64,000 nucleotides of DNA from Acidobacteriota bacterium (GCA_016710075.1 JADJLO010000015.1:62001-126000), one strand, 5' to 3'; shown: positions 1 through 12,889, numbered from the stretch's first letter. A program made the numbers and translations. Notes: generated from the letters alone by a model not told the origin.

Positions 1-627
1 CGGAGCCGCACTCGAGCCGGACGCCTCGACTATCGCCGAGTCCTCGCTGTGAATGCCGGCAAATAATGTGAACGAAGTGTCGATTCCAAGCACCTGTCTC
101 GCCATACGGTAATACCGCAGCCTGTCTTCATAACCATTGTATCCGCCATTGATCCGGCGGGTGATTTCGCGGAAATCCTCGACATCCGCCAGTTGGTTGA
201 GCCCGTTCGATTGCCAGTAAAGTCCGGCGATCGAGAAGGCTATCTGTGGTGAAGCAGCGATTTCCGGATTCGAGACAAGATCGATTCCGAGCAGATTGCC
301 GTATTTATTGTAGTTGAACCGTCCCGTAATCTGGATCGGTCCACGCCCCTTGAATCTGAAGCCGTCTCCGGGCTGGGTGTTCCCAAGCCTGTCTGCCAGC
401 GATCCGGGAGGCTCGTACCTCAACTGCTGCGCCGTCGGTCCCCAGATCTCCTCCATATACTTCAACTCGCCCGATTCATGGGCAATCTGAGCCAGATACG
501 CCGCTATTCTCAACGGCGTATCGATCTGGTAGATCTCCATTGTCCGGTTGAGAAATGGAAGATAAAGTTGTCTGAGCGATGCAGACAGCTTCGGCATGAT
601 TTGCTGTAAATCAACCTCGCTGATCAT
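1..627 (-). CDS. GH19 chitinase/lysozyme-like protein (3' end outside window)
   Basis: An open frame runs from an ATG at 627 off the left edge, giving 209 codons with no stop. The ATG is preceded by GGAGGCGGGACA, a strong ribosome binding site. The translation contains AHESGE near residues 49-54, where the Glu after His fits the GH19 general acid. FKGRGPIQITGRFNY near residues 92-106 is the hallmark glycoside hydrolase 19 / phage endolysin segment. There is no obvious signal peptide. The family cleaves chitin or peptidoglycan. The Ser/Ala/Gly-rich end at the window edge suggests a linker to a further domain. It could be a cell-wall hydrolase or a prophage-derived endolysin. Confidence 0.8.
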   Translation of the reverse strand, partial: MISEVDLQQIMPKLSASLRQLYLPFLNRTMEIYQIDTPLRIAAYLAQIAHESGELKYMEEIWGPTAQQLRYEPPGSLADRLGNTQPGDGFRFKGRGPIQITGRFNYNKYGNLLGIDLVSNPEIAASPQIAFSIAGLYWQSNGLNQLADVEDFREITRRINGGYNGYEDRLRYYRMARQVLGIDTSFTLFAGIHSEDSAIVEASGSSAAP

Positions 628-816
628 TGTCCCGCCTCCTGATTGGCTGCTTATTTGATTCCTGAATATTCAGTGAATATCCAATCCCGCTGACTTTCAA
701 GCCCCGATTCTTTCACATTTCCCCAAAAAATCCAAAACGGCAGACTTTGAAATAGTTGGGCCGTTGTGAACCGCCGGATAAGGTGTATCAGGAGAGCCCC
801 GGATCAGTATCTGGTT

Positions 817-1683
817 TTAAGCAACCAGATTGTGCTTGTGTGTTTGTGTCAAAGGACGGGTGAGAAACGATTCGATGATTTGATTCACCTCCGCCGCTTT
901 TTCGCGCATCAACAAATGGCCACAACCCGGCAGAAATTCTTTGTGAGTGGGTTGCAACCGCGCGCAAAACTCCTCGCCCGCCGACGCTGGCAGGATGAAG
1001 TTTTCCTGCCCCCAAATGACGCAGGTCGGCGGAAAGTTTTCAGGCAGGATAAATTCATCCGGCGTGCGGTAATTATCGAAGTTCGAGAGCACATTGAACA
1101 GCGAGCGTTGTTGTCCTGGCAGGTTGTAGAGCCCAAAAATGTATTCGCTGAACGCCGGATCGTCGGGCGGCGTTGCGCCGTATTGTGAACGCAATTGCCG
1201 GTCGGTTTCTTCGCGCGGCAAGCCGGTGGCTTCGATCTGTGTGCTGTAGGCGTCGCGCCCTTCTTTGCTGGCAGAGAATTGCTGATAGATACTGGCGAGC
1301 GGCCCGGCCAGCAGAATCTTTTCCGACGTGATGTTGCAGAGCACCAGCCGTTTCACCTTGTCAGGATGATGCAATGTGTAATGAAACGCCATTGCGCTAC
1401 CCATGCAATTGCCAATCAGCGTGACCGGCGCGAGCGCGAGTTCGTCCACCAACGCCGCCACCATTTCGCCATAGAGCGGGAGCGTCAATTCTACGTGCGG
1501 CTTGTCGGAGGCGCCAAAGCCGAGATGATCGGTGGCGATGACGCGATGTGTCGTGGCGAAATGGGCAAGCTGATGTTCCCAGATTTGATGATCGTTGCCG
1601 CCGTTGTGCAAAAAGACGAGCGGCTCGCCCTGGCCGGCTTCAACGTAATGAACCTTGTGATTTTGAAACGAAAATTCAGGCAT
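817..1683 (-). CDS. alpha/beta hydrolase with Cys in the nucleophile position
   Basis: The 288-residue protein has the alpha/beta hydrolase layout: oxyanion segment HNGGN (residues 26-30), DHLGFGASDKP (52-62), nucleophile elbow GNCMGS (91-96) and a late GCGHLLM carrying the catalytic His. The usual Gly-x-Ser-x-Gly elbow has Cys93 instead of Ser. The canonical WGxxD acid segment reads WGQEN. Both changes occur in the same otherwise intact protein, so the enzyme may be a Cys-dependent (dienelactone hydrolase-like) or altered-specificity member. The start has GGAGAACAAC just upstream. Substrate is unknown and no operon partner is visible. Confidence 0.75.
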   Translation of the reverse strand: MPEFSFQNHKVHYVEAGQGEPLVFLHNGGNDHQIWEHQLAHFATTHRVIATDHLGFGASDKPHVELTLPLYGEMVAALVDELALAPVTLIGNCMGSAMAFHYTLHHPDKVKRLVLCNITSEKILLAGPLASIYQQFSASKEGRDAYSTQIEATGLPREETDRQLRSQYGATPPDDPAFSEYIFGLYNLPGQQRSLFNVLSNFDNYRTPDEFILPENFPPTCVIWGQENFILPASAGEEFCARLQPTHKEFLPGCGHLLMREKAAEVNQIIESFLTRPLTQTHKHNLVA

Positions 1684-1773
1684 GTTGTTCTCCGTTTCTC
1701 AAGACCCAACCCTGGCCTGTCGGCAGCCAAACCCTTATGAAATTGTTTTTTGCGGGTGTCGGCAGACAAAACA

Positions 1774-1802
1774 AAAAGGGCGCACAATGTAGGCGCCCTT
1801 TT
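1774..1802 (-). terminator. bidirectional hairpin terminator after tRNA-Lys
   Basis: A perfect 10-bp stem (aaaagggcgc / gcgccctttt) encloses a 9-nt loop. On the minus strand it is followed by a T-rich run, so it should end the tRNA-Lys transcript. It lies between the tRNA and the hydrolase at 1683. Confidence 0.8.
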
Positions 1803-1819
1803 GCTGTTGAAACAAAAAC

Positions 1820-1893
<74 letters not shown>

Positions 1894-2007
1894 ATCGCCT
1901 GATAGAAGCATATTACAACTTCGATCAAACGAACAGGCATCATACTAACTGATCAATGGCTCGTCAACCTGTTCTCAAAGATTTCCGATCACCCCGATCA
2001 CCTTAGA

Positions 2008-3858
2008 TCAATAGAGATTGAAAGTGAATTCGAGGTTGCCGCGGACGCTCACGGGCTGACCGCCTTTGACGGCCGGCTGGAAGCGGATCTTCTGAGCGGC
2101 CTCGATGGCTTTTTCAGTCAGTCCATCGGGCAGGCCTCGAACGACGCGGATGCTGGTGATCCGTCCGTCGGCGGTGAAGATCACATTGAGAACCACGGTG
2201 CCTTGTACCTTGTTCTGACGCGCTTCCTCTGTGTATTTTGCCTTCTCCTTGTAGAGAATGGTCGGTTTGAGGTTTGCGGTCATGGGTTCCACGCTTCCGC
2301 CGCCGCCGATACCCATATCGCCGCCGCCGACGTTGCCGCCGCGACCGGGGCCGACTCCGCCGCCCTGGCCGCCGCCAACGCCGGTTCCTGAGCCTCTGCC
2401 GATGCCTGCTCCAGTGCCGGGGCCGCTTGAAGGCGGACCGGGAACGCCTGTGGGATCACCGATCGGGCCCTTCATCGGAGGCAGCGCCTTCGGATCTCCA
2501 AACACGGTCGGAGTGACGATGAGCGAAGGGTTCTTGATCTTGGGTGGTTCCGGATTCGGCATGATGATCTGCGGCGTCAATGCCATCTGCGGAGGGACGC
2601 CCTTGCTGGGAGGTGTCGGTTGCTGTCGCCCGCCGCCGCCGCCGCCCGATGCGGGCTTCGGTTCGGGCTTGCTGCCGCCAATCGATTTGCTCTTGGCCTT
2701 TGCCGATTCCTCAAGCTTGAGGTCCATCTTTGAAATATCGGTCAAAGGCGTCAGCAACGATAGCTCGTCTATCTGGTTCTGATCTTCAATCAGGCCGCAT
2801 TTGTTTGGAAAGATGCGGCAATAAAAGTTGTAATTGGAGAGAAAAATTGTCAGCAGCAGAATTGTGACCAGAGGCACCCAGTTGAAAAATTCCAGCGCGA
2901 TCTTTGGCGCCGCGATTTTGCTGCTCAGTTTGTTTATCAGCCGGTAGAGAAGGAAGCCTCTGGTGAGATAGCATCCCATCAAATAGGTGGCGAAAGTGAC
3001 GAAGCCGATATTGATCAGCCAGCCGTTATCTTTTTTCAGTGCGCCGAAGATCGCGCTGATGAAATAGAGGGTGGCATAGCCGACCACCGCCATCTCCATG
3101 CCTGCCAGAAGGGCGTTTCGCCTGAAGAGGTTGCTGCCTTCGCCTCGTAAGAACTCGATGACGAAGCGCTTCGGATCGCGTCGAAAATCCTGCCATGCGC
3201 TTTGAACTTCGACGGCAATTCTGTTTATCAGCGGTTCTTCCGGAAGGAGGAATTGAAATTCTCCGGCCGCAGACCTGGCTACGGGACCTCCGCCTTTGAA
3301 AGCGTCCCCGATGTTCCTAAGTCCGGTAATGAGCCTTTGAAACAGGCTGCCCTGATCAGGGAGTGAGAAACTCAGCCCGCCGGTCTCCTCTTGTCTAAAG
3401 GCTGCCGGTTGAGACGGTGATTGATGCTTTGGAGATCCGTTGCCCTGGTTCTGCGCCGGAGTGGCGAAGGGCTGCGGTTCGGCAACCCTGGCTGCCGGTG
3501 CAGGCTGAATGACTTCAGTGACCGCCGGTCTTATGACTGGATTTGGTATGGCGGTCTCGCGCGGAGTCGTCTGGGCCGGTCTCACAATGGGTTGCGGCGG
3601 TGCAGGCATCTGTTGAGTCGCAGCCGGAATCTCTTCCTGAAAACGACCGGATACCGGCACTATTTCGACCGTCGGCGCATCGTGCAGTTCGGCCGACCCC
3701 GATACCGCTGTCGCTTCGGCAACTGCTGAAACAGGAGCCTGAACGAGCGGCACGGTCTGTCTGACGAACTCTTCTTTGGCTATCAGCGCTTCGGTATCAT
3801 TCGGGCAATACTGAAAACCATTCGGAAATTGTTTCTGACACTTCGGACAAATCTTCAT
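2008..3858 (-). CDS. zinc-ribbon, membrane-embedded TonB-family energy transducer
   Basis: The N-terminus carries a CPKC...YCPND zinc ribbon. A Pro/Gln-rich stretch follows, then a central region with several hydrophobic segments (roughly residues 250-370). A Pro/Gly-rich linker with GGG-repeat tracts leads to a C-terminal TonB domain (YTEEARQNKVQGTVVLNVIF to FNLY). TonB proteins transmit proton-motive force to outer-membrane receptors such as the one at 42.7-45.8 kb. The ATG at 3858 was chosen over the GTG at 3870 because GGTGAGG sits at ribosome-binding distance. Having a cytosolic zinc ribbon ahead of several membrane spans and a TonB tail is unusual. The role of the ribbon is unknown. Confidence 0.8.
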   Translation of the reverse strand: MKICPKCQKQFPNGFQYCPNDTEALIAKEEFVRQTVPLVQAPVSAVAEATAVSGSAELHDAPTVEIVPVSGRFQEEIPAATQQMPAPPQPIVRPAQTTPRETAIPNPVIRPAVTEVIQPAPAARVAEPQPFATPAQNQGNGSPKHQSPSQPAAFRQEETGGLSFSLPDQGSLFQRLITGLRNIGDAFKGGGPVARSAAGEFQFLLPEEPLINRIAVEVQSAWQDFRRDPKRFVIEFLRGEGSNLFRRNALLAGMEMAVVGYATLYFISAIFGALKKDNGWLINIGFVTFATYLMGCYLTRGFLLYRLINKLSSKIAAPKIALEFFNWVPLVTILLLTIFLSNYNFYCRIFPNKCGLIEDQNQIDELSLLTPLTDISKMDLKLEESAKAKSKSIGGSKPEPKPASGGGGGGRQQPTPPSKGVPPQMALTPQIIMPNPEPPKIKNPSLIVTPTVFGDPKALPPMKGPIGDPTGVPGPPSSGPGTGAGIGRGSGTGVGGGQGGGVGPGRGGNVGGGDMGIGGGGSVEPMTANLKPTILYKEKAKYTEEARQNKVQGTVVLNVIFTADGRITSIRVVRGLPDGLTEKAIEAAQKIRFQPAVKGGQPVSVRGNLEFTFNLY

Positions 3859-4092
3859 TAGCAGCCTCACCTCTGATCAAGGATATTAATCTTCGATCAG
3901 TGCAAAATCAAGATACCCCAACATTTAACTATCACTGGAACGTTAATCCGATGCATTACTTGCACCATTATTTTTCTCATCTCAAACCTGTAAACCATTT
4001 AACCGCTGTTTGATGAGTCGATGTTTCGGGGGGATGCAGCAGGTCAGGCTGCAATGAAATTAAATTAGTCTGAAAATTCAGGCGATCCAAAA

Positions 4093-4121
4093 GGGGTAGG
4101 GGTGGAGGGTGGAGGGGTGGG
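4093..4121 (+). other. G-run tract with quadruplex potential
   Basis: The + strand carries six G-runs of three or four separated by 2-4 nt (aaggggtaggggtggagggt and onward). This satisfies the simple G3+N1-7 quadruplex rule. It lies just past the stop codon of the sigma-54 activator, on that gene's template strand. Confidence 0.5.
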
Positions 4122-4132
4122 AAGAGAACCAA

Positions 4133-6192
<2,060 letters not shown>

Positions 6193-6200
6193 ATTAAGTC

Positions 6201-6338
6201 AGATACGAAACAGACAAATAAACGAAATAGACGAAAACTCTCATGGGTGAAAAAGTCTCACTTGTTCGGTTGCTGGTCTGTTTTTTTTTATATGACGCAC
6301 ATTGACAGCATGAACTATATCGCCTGTTTCGTAATCTG
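6201..6338. repeat. ACGAAACAG-type inverted repeat, locus 1
   Basis: The left arm (6201-6237) consists of direct units of the form acgaaacag/acgaaatag. The right arm around 6321-6338 reads cgcctgtttcgtaatctg, its reverse complement. The repeat lies between the activator and the radical SAM gene. Confidence 0.7.
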
Positions 6339-6354
6339 TTTTCTTCCTTCTTGA

Positions 6355-7761
6355 TTAAACAGAGACAGAGGTCACCGAGCCGTAATCGTGCGAGAGTATC
6401 GTTCGGTGCTGGTTCTGCTCTTCGGACAGCCCGAGCACATCGTTCCAGTTCCGTTTGATTGGCAGCACGAGTTCAGCCGCAAGGTCGCTCACCGTCAGGC
6501 CGTCGAGAAATTTTGAATCGTGTTCGCGATAACAGTGCGGCGGGATGACGAGAAATTCTCCGCGGAATTTGTCCCGGGAATTGAGAAAGTCCACTCCGGA
6601 CAAAAGACCTGCGACCGTCACTCCCTCGCCGAAGAAGACATTTTCCACTTCAACGACGTGGAGTCTGGTGCCAAACCTTTCGTTCATTTCCATGACGGCT
6701 TCAAGGAGCATGGGATAAAAAATGCGGCCGGTTGCCAGAGTACCATAAATCCTGGCGGCCTGTGCCGCGGTGAACTCACCGCGGTCGCGCATGGCTTTGA
6801 GTTGTTTCATGCGCGAGGCGTGGCCGTCGAAGAACTGGCGGACCATGCCGACTCCATCCTCAATCTGGGGATACTCGTCTTCTTCGGCGACTGTGCCTCT
6901 GACGATGCGATAATGAGATTTCGGCGGGATCTTCCTGCCGGCGCGGATGTAAAATTCGTCTCCGAGAAACGCGAAGACAGTGCCGAGTCTCTTCTTCAGT
7001 TCATTCTGAATCGACGTTATCTGGTCGATGATTTGAGCGCAGAATTCATCGGTGACGGCGACCAGCCGGTCGCGGTATTTGTGCTTGTCGGTGATGCCCA
7101 GCGGGACGATTGCCGTCGAGACGATTCCAGGATGCAACTCTGCCAGGTCGCGGATTGTCTTTTCCAGATGGCTGCCGTCGTTGATCGTCGGGCAGAGAAC
7201 CACCTGCGCATGGATCTCGATGCTGTGATCGATGAAATACTTCATCTGGGCAATGATGTCGGTCTTCTTCTCATTGCCGAGCAGGTAGGATCGCAGATCG
7301 GGATCCGTCGCATGCACCGAGACATATTGCGGCGTGAGCCGCTGTTCGATGATCCGCTGAGTCTCGGATTTTGTGACCGTCGATAGCGTCGAGTAGTTTC
7401 CATACATGAATGAAAATCTGATGTCCTCGTCGCGCACCCATAACGACGCTCTCGAACCTTCCGGATTCTGCTGGATGAAGCAGAAGACGCAGTCGTTGCC
7501 GCACTGGCGCGGGGTCATCGGCTCGAAATCTATCCCCCAGCTTTCGGTCTCGTCCTTCTCTACCTCGATCTCCCACTCTTCACCGCCGGCTTTGATGACC
7601 TCTAAAGTTAAATCCTCTTCCCCTGATGTCATGAATTTGAAATCGAGGGCGTCACGGACACGCTTTCCGTTGATCGTCCAGACTCTGTCGCCGGATTCAA
7701 GCTGAAGCTCTTCCGCCAGCGACCCGGTCTCAATTCCGATTATCTTGATTCCTTTAGCCAT
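6355..7761 (-). CDS. DUF512 / PDZ-like radical SAM protein
   Basis: The 468-residue protein begins with a PDZ-like segment (GIETGSLAEELQLESGDRVWTINGKRV). Near residue 88 it has CGNDCVFCF, a CxxxCxxC radical-SAM cluster motif, followed by QQNPEGSRASLWVRDED. The C-terminal half matches the DUF512 family. Members are widespread in Firmicutes, Acidobacteria and Cyanobacteria but have no settled reaction. By analogy it would bind a [4Fe-4S] cluster and S-adenosylmethionine. Length is typical. It stands alone between two ACGAAACAG repeats, so no functional partner can be read from context. Confidence 0.85.
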   Translation of the reverse strand: MAKGIKIIGIETGSLAEELQLESGDRVWTINGKRVRDALDFKFMTSGEEDLTLEVIKAGGEEWEIEVEKDETESWGIDFEPMTPRQCGNDCVFCFIQQNPEGSRASLWVRDEDIRFSFMYGNYSTLSTVTKSETQRIIEQRLTPQYVSVHATDPDLRSYLLGNEKKTDIIAQMKYFIDHSIEIHAQVVLCPTINDGSHLEKTIRDLAELHPGIVSTAIVPLGITDKHKYRDRLVAVTDEFCAQIIDQITSIQNELKKRLGTVFAFLGDEFYIRAGRKIPPKSHYRIVRGTVAEEDEYPQIEDGVGMVRQFFDGHASRMKQLKAMRDRGEFTAAQAARIYGTLATGRIFYPMLLEAVMEMNERFGTRLHVVEVENVFFGEGVTVAGLLSGVDFLNSRDKFRGEFLVIPPHCYREHDSKFLDGLTVSDLAAELVLPIKRNWNDVLGLSEEQNQHRTILSHDYGSVTSVSV

Positions 7762-7790
7762 TCTTGTTTGACGAGGGGAAGATTACGAAA

Positions 7791-7897
7791 CAGACGAAAT
7801 TTTTCAAGCGTTAATGTGCGAGATACTCAAAATAGTCTGACAAACGGCCATAACTGGTTTTTTTTCATCCGTTGGATTTTTCGTCTGTTTCGTAATC
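7791..7897. repeat. ACGAAACAG-type inverted repeat, locus 2
   Basis: gattacgaaacagacgaaa (from about 7791) is matched by ttcgtctgtttcgtaatc ending near 7897. The arms flank about 75 bp between the radical SAM gene and alanine dehydrogenase. Confidence 0.75.
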
Positions 7898-7914
7898 TAT
7901 CTTTCTTTTCCCTT

Positions 7915-9027
7915 TCAGATCAGTTCATCGATCGATTTGTAAGGCAGTCCCTGCGATTCAGCCACGGCCTGATAAGTGATATGGCCGGCAAAAGTATTGA
8001 CGCCTCTCTTCAGGTTGATATCTGAATTGATGGCATCCTTGAAGCCCTTGTTGGCGAGTTTGATGGCGAACGGCAGGGTTGCGTTGGTTAGAGCGAAAGT
8101 CGAGGTGCGCGGAACGGCGCCGGGCATGTTGGCGACGCAGTAATGAAGCACATCTTCGACATAGAACGTCGGATTGCTGTGAGTCGTCGGATGGGTTGTT
8201 TCGATGCATCCACCCTGGTCAACTGCTACGTCGACAATGACGGCGCCCTTGTGCATCGTCTTGAGCATTTCGCGCGTGACCAGCATCGGCGCGCTGGCGC
8301 CGGGCACGAGAACCGCTCCGATGACCAGATCGGCATTGGCAATGGCATCCTGTACCGTGTAAGGATTCGATACCAGTGTCTTGATTCTTGAACCGAAGAT
8401 GTCGTCGAGATAGCGCAGGCGGTCCAGGTTATTGTCGAGAACGACGACGTTGGCGCCCATGCCTACGGCCATTTTGATAGAGTTGATGCCGACAACGCCG
8501 CCGCCGATGATGGCGACCTTGGCCGGAAGCACACCCGGAACGCCTCCCATCAGCACTCCGCATCCGCCTTCGGGTTTGGTCATATAATGAGCGCCGACCT
8601 GTACGGCCATGCGACCCGCCACTTCAGACATCGGAGTCAGCAGCGGCAGGTGGCCTTCGTCGTTGGTGATTGTCTCGTAGGCCACGCCTGTAACCTTACG
8701 GTCAAGCATGACCTGCGTCAGTTTGAGGTCCGGAGCAAGGTGCAGGTAGGTGAAGAGCAACTGACCCGCCCGCATTCTGTCATGTTCAGGTCCTACGGGT
8801 TCCTTTACCTTGACGACCATATCGGCTCGCTGCCAAACCTCATCAGCCGTTCCGACAATCTCGCCTTTGGCCACCGTGTATTCCTCGTCTTTGATGCCGC
8901 TTCCTTCGCCGGCATGTTTCTCGACCAGGATCGTATGACCGAAATCGCTCAGCGTCCTGACTCCGGCAGGCGTCAGCCCGACTCTCGATTCGTTGTCTTT
9001 TATCTCTTTTGGTAATCCAATAATCAT
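7915..9027 (-). CDS. ald: alanine dehydrogenase
   Basis: This 370-residue protein starts MIIGLPKEIKDNESRVGLTP, the diagnostic opening of bacterial alanine dehydrogenases. It carries the central NAD-binding stretch VAIIGGGVVGINSIKMAVGMGANV and the conserved DVAVDQGGCIETTHPTTH. It interconverts L-alanine with pyruvate and ammonia using NAD (EC 1.4.1.1) in the cytosol. Length is normal. In this context it could connect to pyruvate use by the PDH operon at 27 kb, but the two are not co-transcribed. A heptad hairpin repeat lies upstream. Confidence 0.96.
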   Translation of the reverse strand: MIIGLPKEIKDNESRVGLTPAGVRTLSDFGHTILVEKHAGEGSGIKDEEYTVAKGEIVGTADEVWQRADMVVKVKEPVGPEHDRMRAGQLLFTYLHLAPDLKLTQVMLDRKVTGVAYETITNDEGHLPLLTPMSEVAGRMAVQVGAHYMTKPEGGCGVLMGGVPGVLPAKVAIIGGGVVGINSIKMAVGMGANVVVLDNNLDRLRYLDDIFGSRIKTLVSNPYTVQDAIANADLVIGAVLVPGASAPMLVTREMLKTMHKGAVIVDVAVDQGGCIETTHPTTHSNPTFYVEDVLHYCVANMPGAVPRTSTFALTNATLPFAIKLANKGFKDAINSDINLKRGVNTFAGHITYQAVAESQGLPYKSIDELI

Positions 9028-9064
9028 GGCTACTCTCCCAATAGGTTTCTGGTGAAATGAAGAA

Positions 9065-9190
9065 GAGTTTAAAGTTTAAAAGTTTAAAGTTTAAAGTCGC
9101 GGGTCACGAAAGAATAATAAAGTGCGATTAAAAATAATTGGAAGATATTACGACTTTAAACTTTAAACTTTGAACTTTAAACTTTGAACT
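9065..9190. repeat. AAGTTTA heptad inverted repeat, locus 1
   Basis: The left arm (9065-9099) is tandem agtttaa heptads ending in gtcg. The right arm (9151-9190) begins cgac and continues as ctttaaa/ctttgaa heptads. The two can pair over about 35 bp. It fills the gap between alanine dehydrogenase and aldehyde dehydrogenase. Confidence 0.8.
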
Positions 9191-9199
9191 GCTTTTCAG

Positions 9200-10708
<1,509 letters not shown>

Positions 10709-10746
10709 AAAAATAAAATTGAATTTAAGGATTAATGCACTGATGG

Positions 10747-11011
10747 TTATTTTGATTTGACCGTATGGCAGAGCAGGCAATTGACGCGGGCGTCTTTCCA
10801 CTTGCCCGGATGCTTATGCTGTCGTTCAAGCTCGGCCATTGTCTCAGGCAGATGGCATTTCAGACAGTCTTCGCGTTTGGTCACCTGCATAGTGCTCGGG
10901 CGGGTTGGCTCCCAGAGGTTTGGCCTTGTTCTTGGTTGAAAGGAAATAAAGGGCTCCGACCACCGCCAGAACGATTAATACGAAACTGAAATCACGAGGC
11001 TTCAATGACAT
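10747..11011 (-). CDS. small membrane-anchored dihaem cytochrome c (frame broken near 10920)
   Basis: The ATG at 11011 opens MSLKPRDFSFVLIVLAVVGA, a short cytoplasmic tail plus one membrane helix. After a frame change near the AAA run at 10919-10921 the sequence continues NLWEPTRPSTMQVTKREDCL. It then has two haem-binding CxxCH motifs, CLKCH and CLLCH, and ends HTVKSK. Removing one A gives a continuous protein of about 87 residues. It is likely a periplasmic electron carrier tethered to the membrane. It sits just upstream of the aldehyde dehydrogenase. Neither frame alone encodes a complete protein. Confidence 0.75.
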
Positions 11012-11190
11012 GGACCATCACCTGGATTAATTGGATTTGTTAATGCGAGAAACATAAGAAAGCAATGTAACAAAGGTAATGAGTGAGTGTCCAGTGTGGC
11101 GATTGGCAGTAGTAATGGTTTATGCGTATTGTGCCTGAGCTGAATTCTCAATGCAGGTCTGATGGCTTGTATGATTTGAGTCTGGTTTGA

Positions 11191-11224
11191 GTGTTAATGG
11201 CGCACTGGTGTGCGCCATTAACAC
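11191..11224 (-). terminator. perfect 15-bp hairpin after the peptide transporter
   Basis: gtgttaatggcgcac and gtgcgccattaacac form an uninterrupted 15-bp stem with a TGGT loop, just past the stop of the POT transporter. A clear U-tract is missing, so it could be a 3' stabiliser instead of an intrinsic terminator. Confidence 0.6.
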
Positions 11225-11232
11225 TGTCATCT

Positions 11233-12735
11233 TTAGTTCACCTTGCCCATCATCTTTTTGATAAACGGGGTCAGGGCGAGCAGAACCAGGGCGGCGGCAA
11301 TTGGCACAGCCGCGACTTTGCTGAAGAGGCCGACCAGAGCCTGCTGAGAGCCTCCCTCGAAATACCCTGCAGCCTCGCCGGCCGCGAAATTCCCGAAAGA
11401 GATCGAGAGGAACCAGATTCCCATCATGAGGCCTGTCAGCCTCGACGGCGCCAGCTTGGTTGTCGTGCTCAGACCGACCGGACTCAGGCAAAGCTCGCCT
11501 ATGGTCTGAAAAAGATAGACCCCGACCAGCCACCACGGCCCGACGACCTGGCCCGGTCCGCCTATCAACGTAGATGCCATCGCCAGCAATGCCGCTCCAA
11601 GACCGACAAAGACCAGACCGAGCGAAAACTTGACCGGGCTCGAAGGCTGGCTTCGCCCCATTTTCAGCCATAGCAATGAAAAGATCGGCGCCAGCGCAAT
11701 CAAAAAGATCGAATTGACCGACTGATACCATCCGGTGGGGAATTCACGGCCAAATGCGATCCTGTTGGTGAAGTCTCTGGCGAAGAGATTGAAACTCGAT
11801 CCGGCCTGCTCGAAACACGCCCAGAATACGATTGAGAAAAAGAAGAGAACCACGATGACTCCCACCGGCTTCTTCTCTTCAGGCTTCAAATAGAAGGCAA
11901 ACAGCCACATCAGGAAAAATACAATTCCCGTGACCATGATCCACATTCTGTTCTTCTGGATGATCTCGGGACCGAAATAGAGCAATCCTACTGCTCCCCC
12001 GATAATCCCAATCAGAATTGCTCCTGTCACGGCATTCTTCCGCCACTGATCGCTGCTCAGCATCGGGGCATGACCAACGTGACTCAATCGGCCCCTGCCT
12101 GCCCAGTATTGAATCAGCCCCAGAGTCATTCCAACACCGGCCGCGCCAAAGCCCAGATGCCAGTCTATCCGTTCACCAAGGTAGCTGCAGATCAATGGCG
12201 CAATGAATGCTCCGAGGTTGATGCCCATGTAGAAGATGGAAAATCCGGCATCGCGCCGCTCATCGTTCTCACTGTACAGGCTTCCAACTATCGCGCTGAC
12301 GTTCGGCTTCAATAGCCCTGTGCCGATAACTATCAGCGTCAGTCCTATGTAAAATGTCCAGATCGACGGAACGGCCATCGAATAATGGCCCAGTGCGATG
12401 ATGATCCCTCCCAGCAAGACCGCATTTCGTGTCCCTAACAGGTTGTCGGCTATCCAGCCGCCGGGAAGGGACATCAGATAGACCGAGCCAGTATAGGCTC
12501 CATAAATGCCCGCTGCCGTCCTTGTGTCGAATCCAAGCCCCCCCGCCGCCACCGCCGATGTCATATACAGTATCAGCAGCGCGCGCATGCCGTAGTAGCT
12601 GAATCGCTCCCACATCTCCGTGAAAAAAAGCGTGGTCAGCCCTTTCGGATGGCCCCCTATACCGGTATTATCCGACGCCGTATCTACCAATCCCGGATTA
12701 CCCGCTTCATTTACATTCGACGCTTCTCTTGCCAT
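11233..12735 (-). CDS. POT/PTR2-family proton-coupled peptide transporter
   Basis: The 500-residue polytopic protein opens with a soluble tail, then FFTEMWERFSYYGMRALLIL, the first-helix signature (ExxERFxYYG) of proton-dependent oligopeptide transporters. The second PTR2 signature region FSIFYMGINLGAFIAPLIC is also present. About 12-14 hydrophobic helices follow. It imports di- and tripeptides with protons across the inner membrane. Length is typical for bacterial POT proteins. It is monocistronic, bounded downstream by a 15-bp hairpin. Confidence 0.93.
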   Translation of the reverse strand: MAREASNVNEAGNPGLVDTASDNTGIGGHPKGLTTLFFTEMWERFSYYGMRALLILYMTSAVAAGGLGFDTRTAAGIYGAYTGSVYLMSLPGGWIADNLLGTRNAVLLGGIIIALGHYSMAVPSIWTFYIGLTLIVIGTGLLKPNVSAIVGSLYSENDERRDAGFSIFYMGINLGAFIAPLICSYLGERIDWHLGFGAAGVGMTLGLIQYWAGRGRLSHVGHAPMLSSDQWRKNAVTGAILIGIIGGAVGLLYFGPEIIQKNRMWIMVTGIVFFLMWLFAFYLKPEEKKPVGVIVVLFFFSIVFWACFEQAGSSFNLFARDFTNRIAFGREFPTGWYQSVNSIFLIALAPIFSLLWLKMGRSQPSSPVKFSLGLVFVGLGAALLAMASTLIGGPGQVVGPWWLVGVYLFQTIGELCLSPVGLSTTTKLAPSRLTGLMMGIWFLSISFGNFAAGEAAGYFEGGSQQALVGLFSKVAAVPIAAALVLLALTPFIKKMMGKVN

Positions 12736-12889
12736 TGCTTGATATCACTCCGCTTTTTACATGGATTGAATTGCTCTAATGGGCGCAAGCCTAGCACATA
12801 CCGCCGCGAAGTTGTATTCCATCAGAAATTTTAAGAAATGTTCGGCAGAATTAACTTTCCTCTCCCCTCATTTCATTTTTGGGAGTAAA

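Noticed and set aside
2258..2782. Pro-rich open frame on the + strand
   Set aside because: It is the antisense of the Gly-rich linker of the TonB-like gene; there is no ribosome binding site or family signal.
9065..9190. CRISPR-like array in the tandem heptads
   Set aside because: Units are 7 bp with no spacers and pair as hairpin arms; no cas genes are present.
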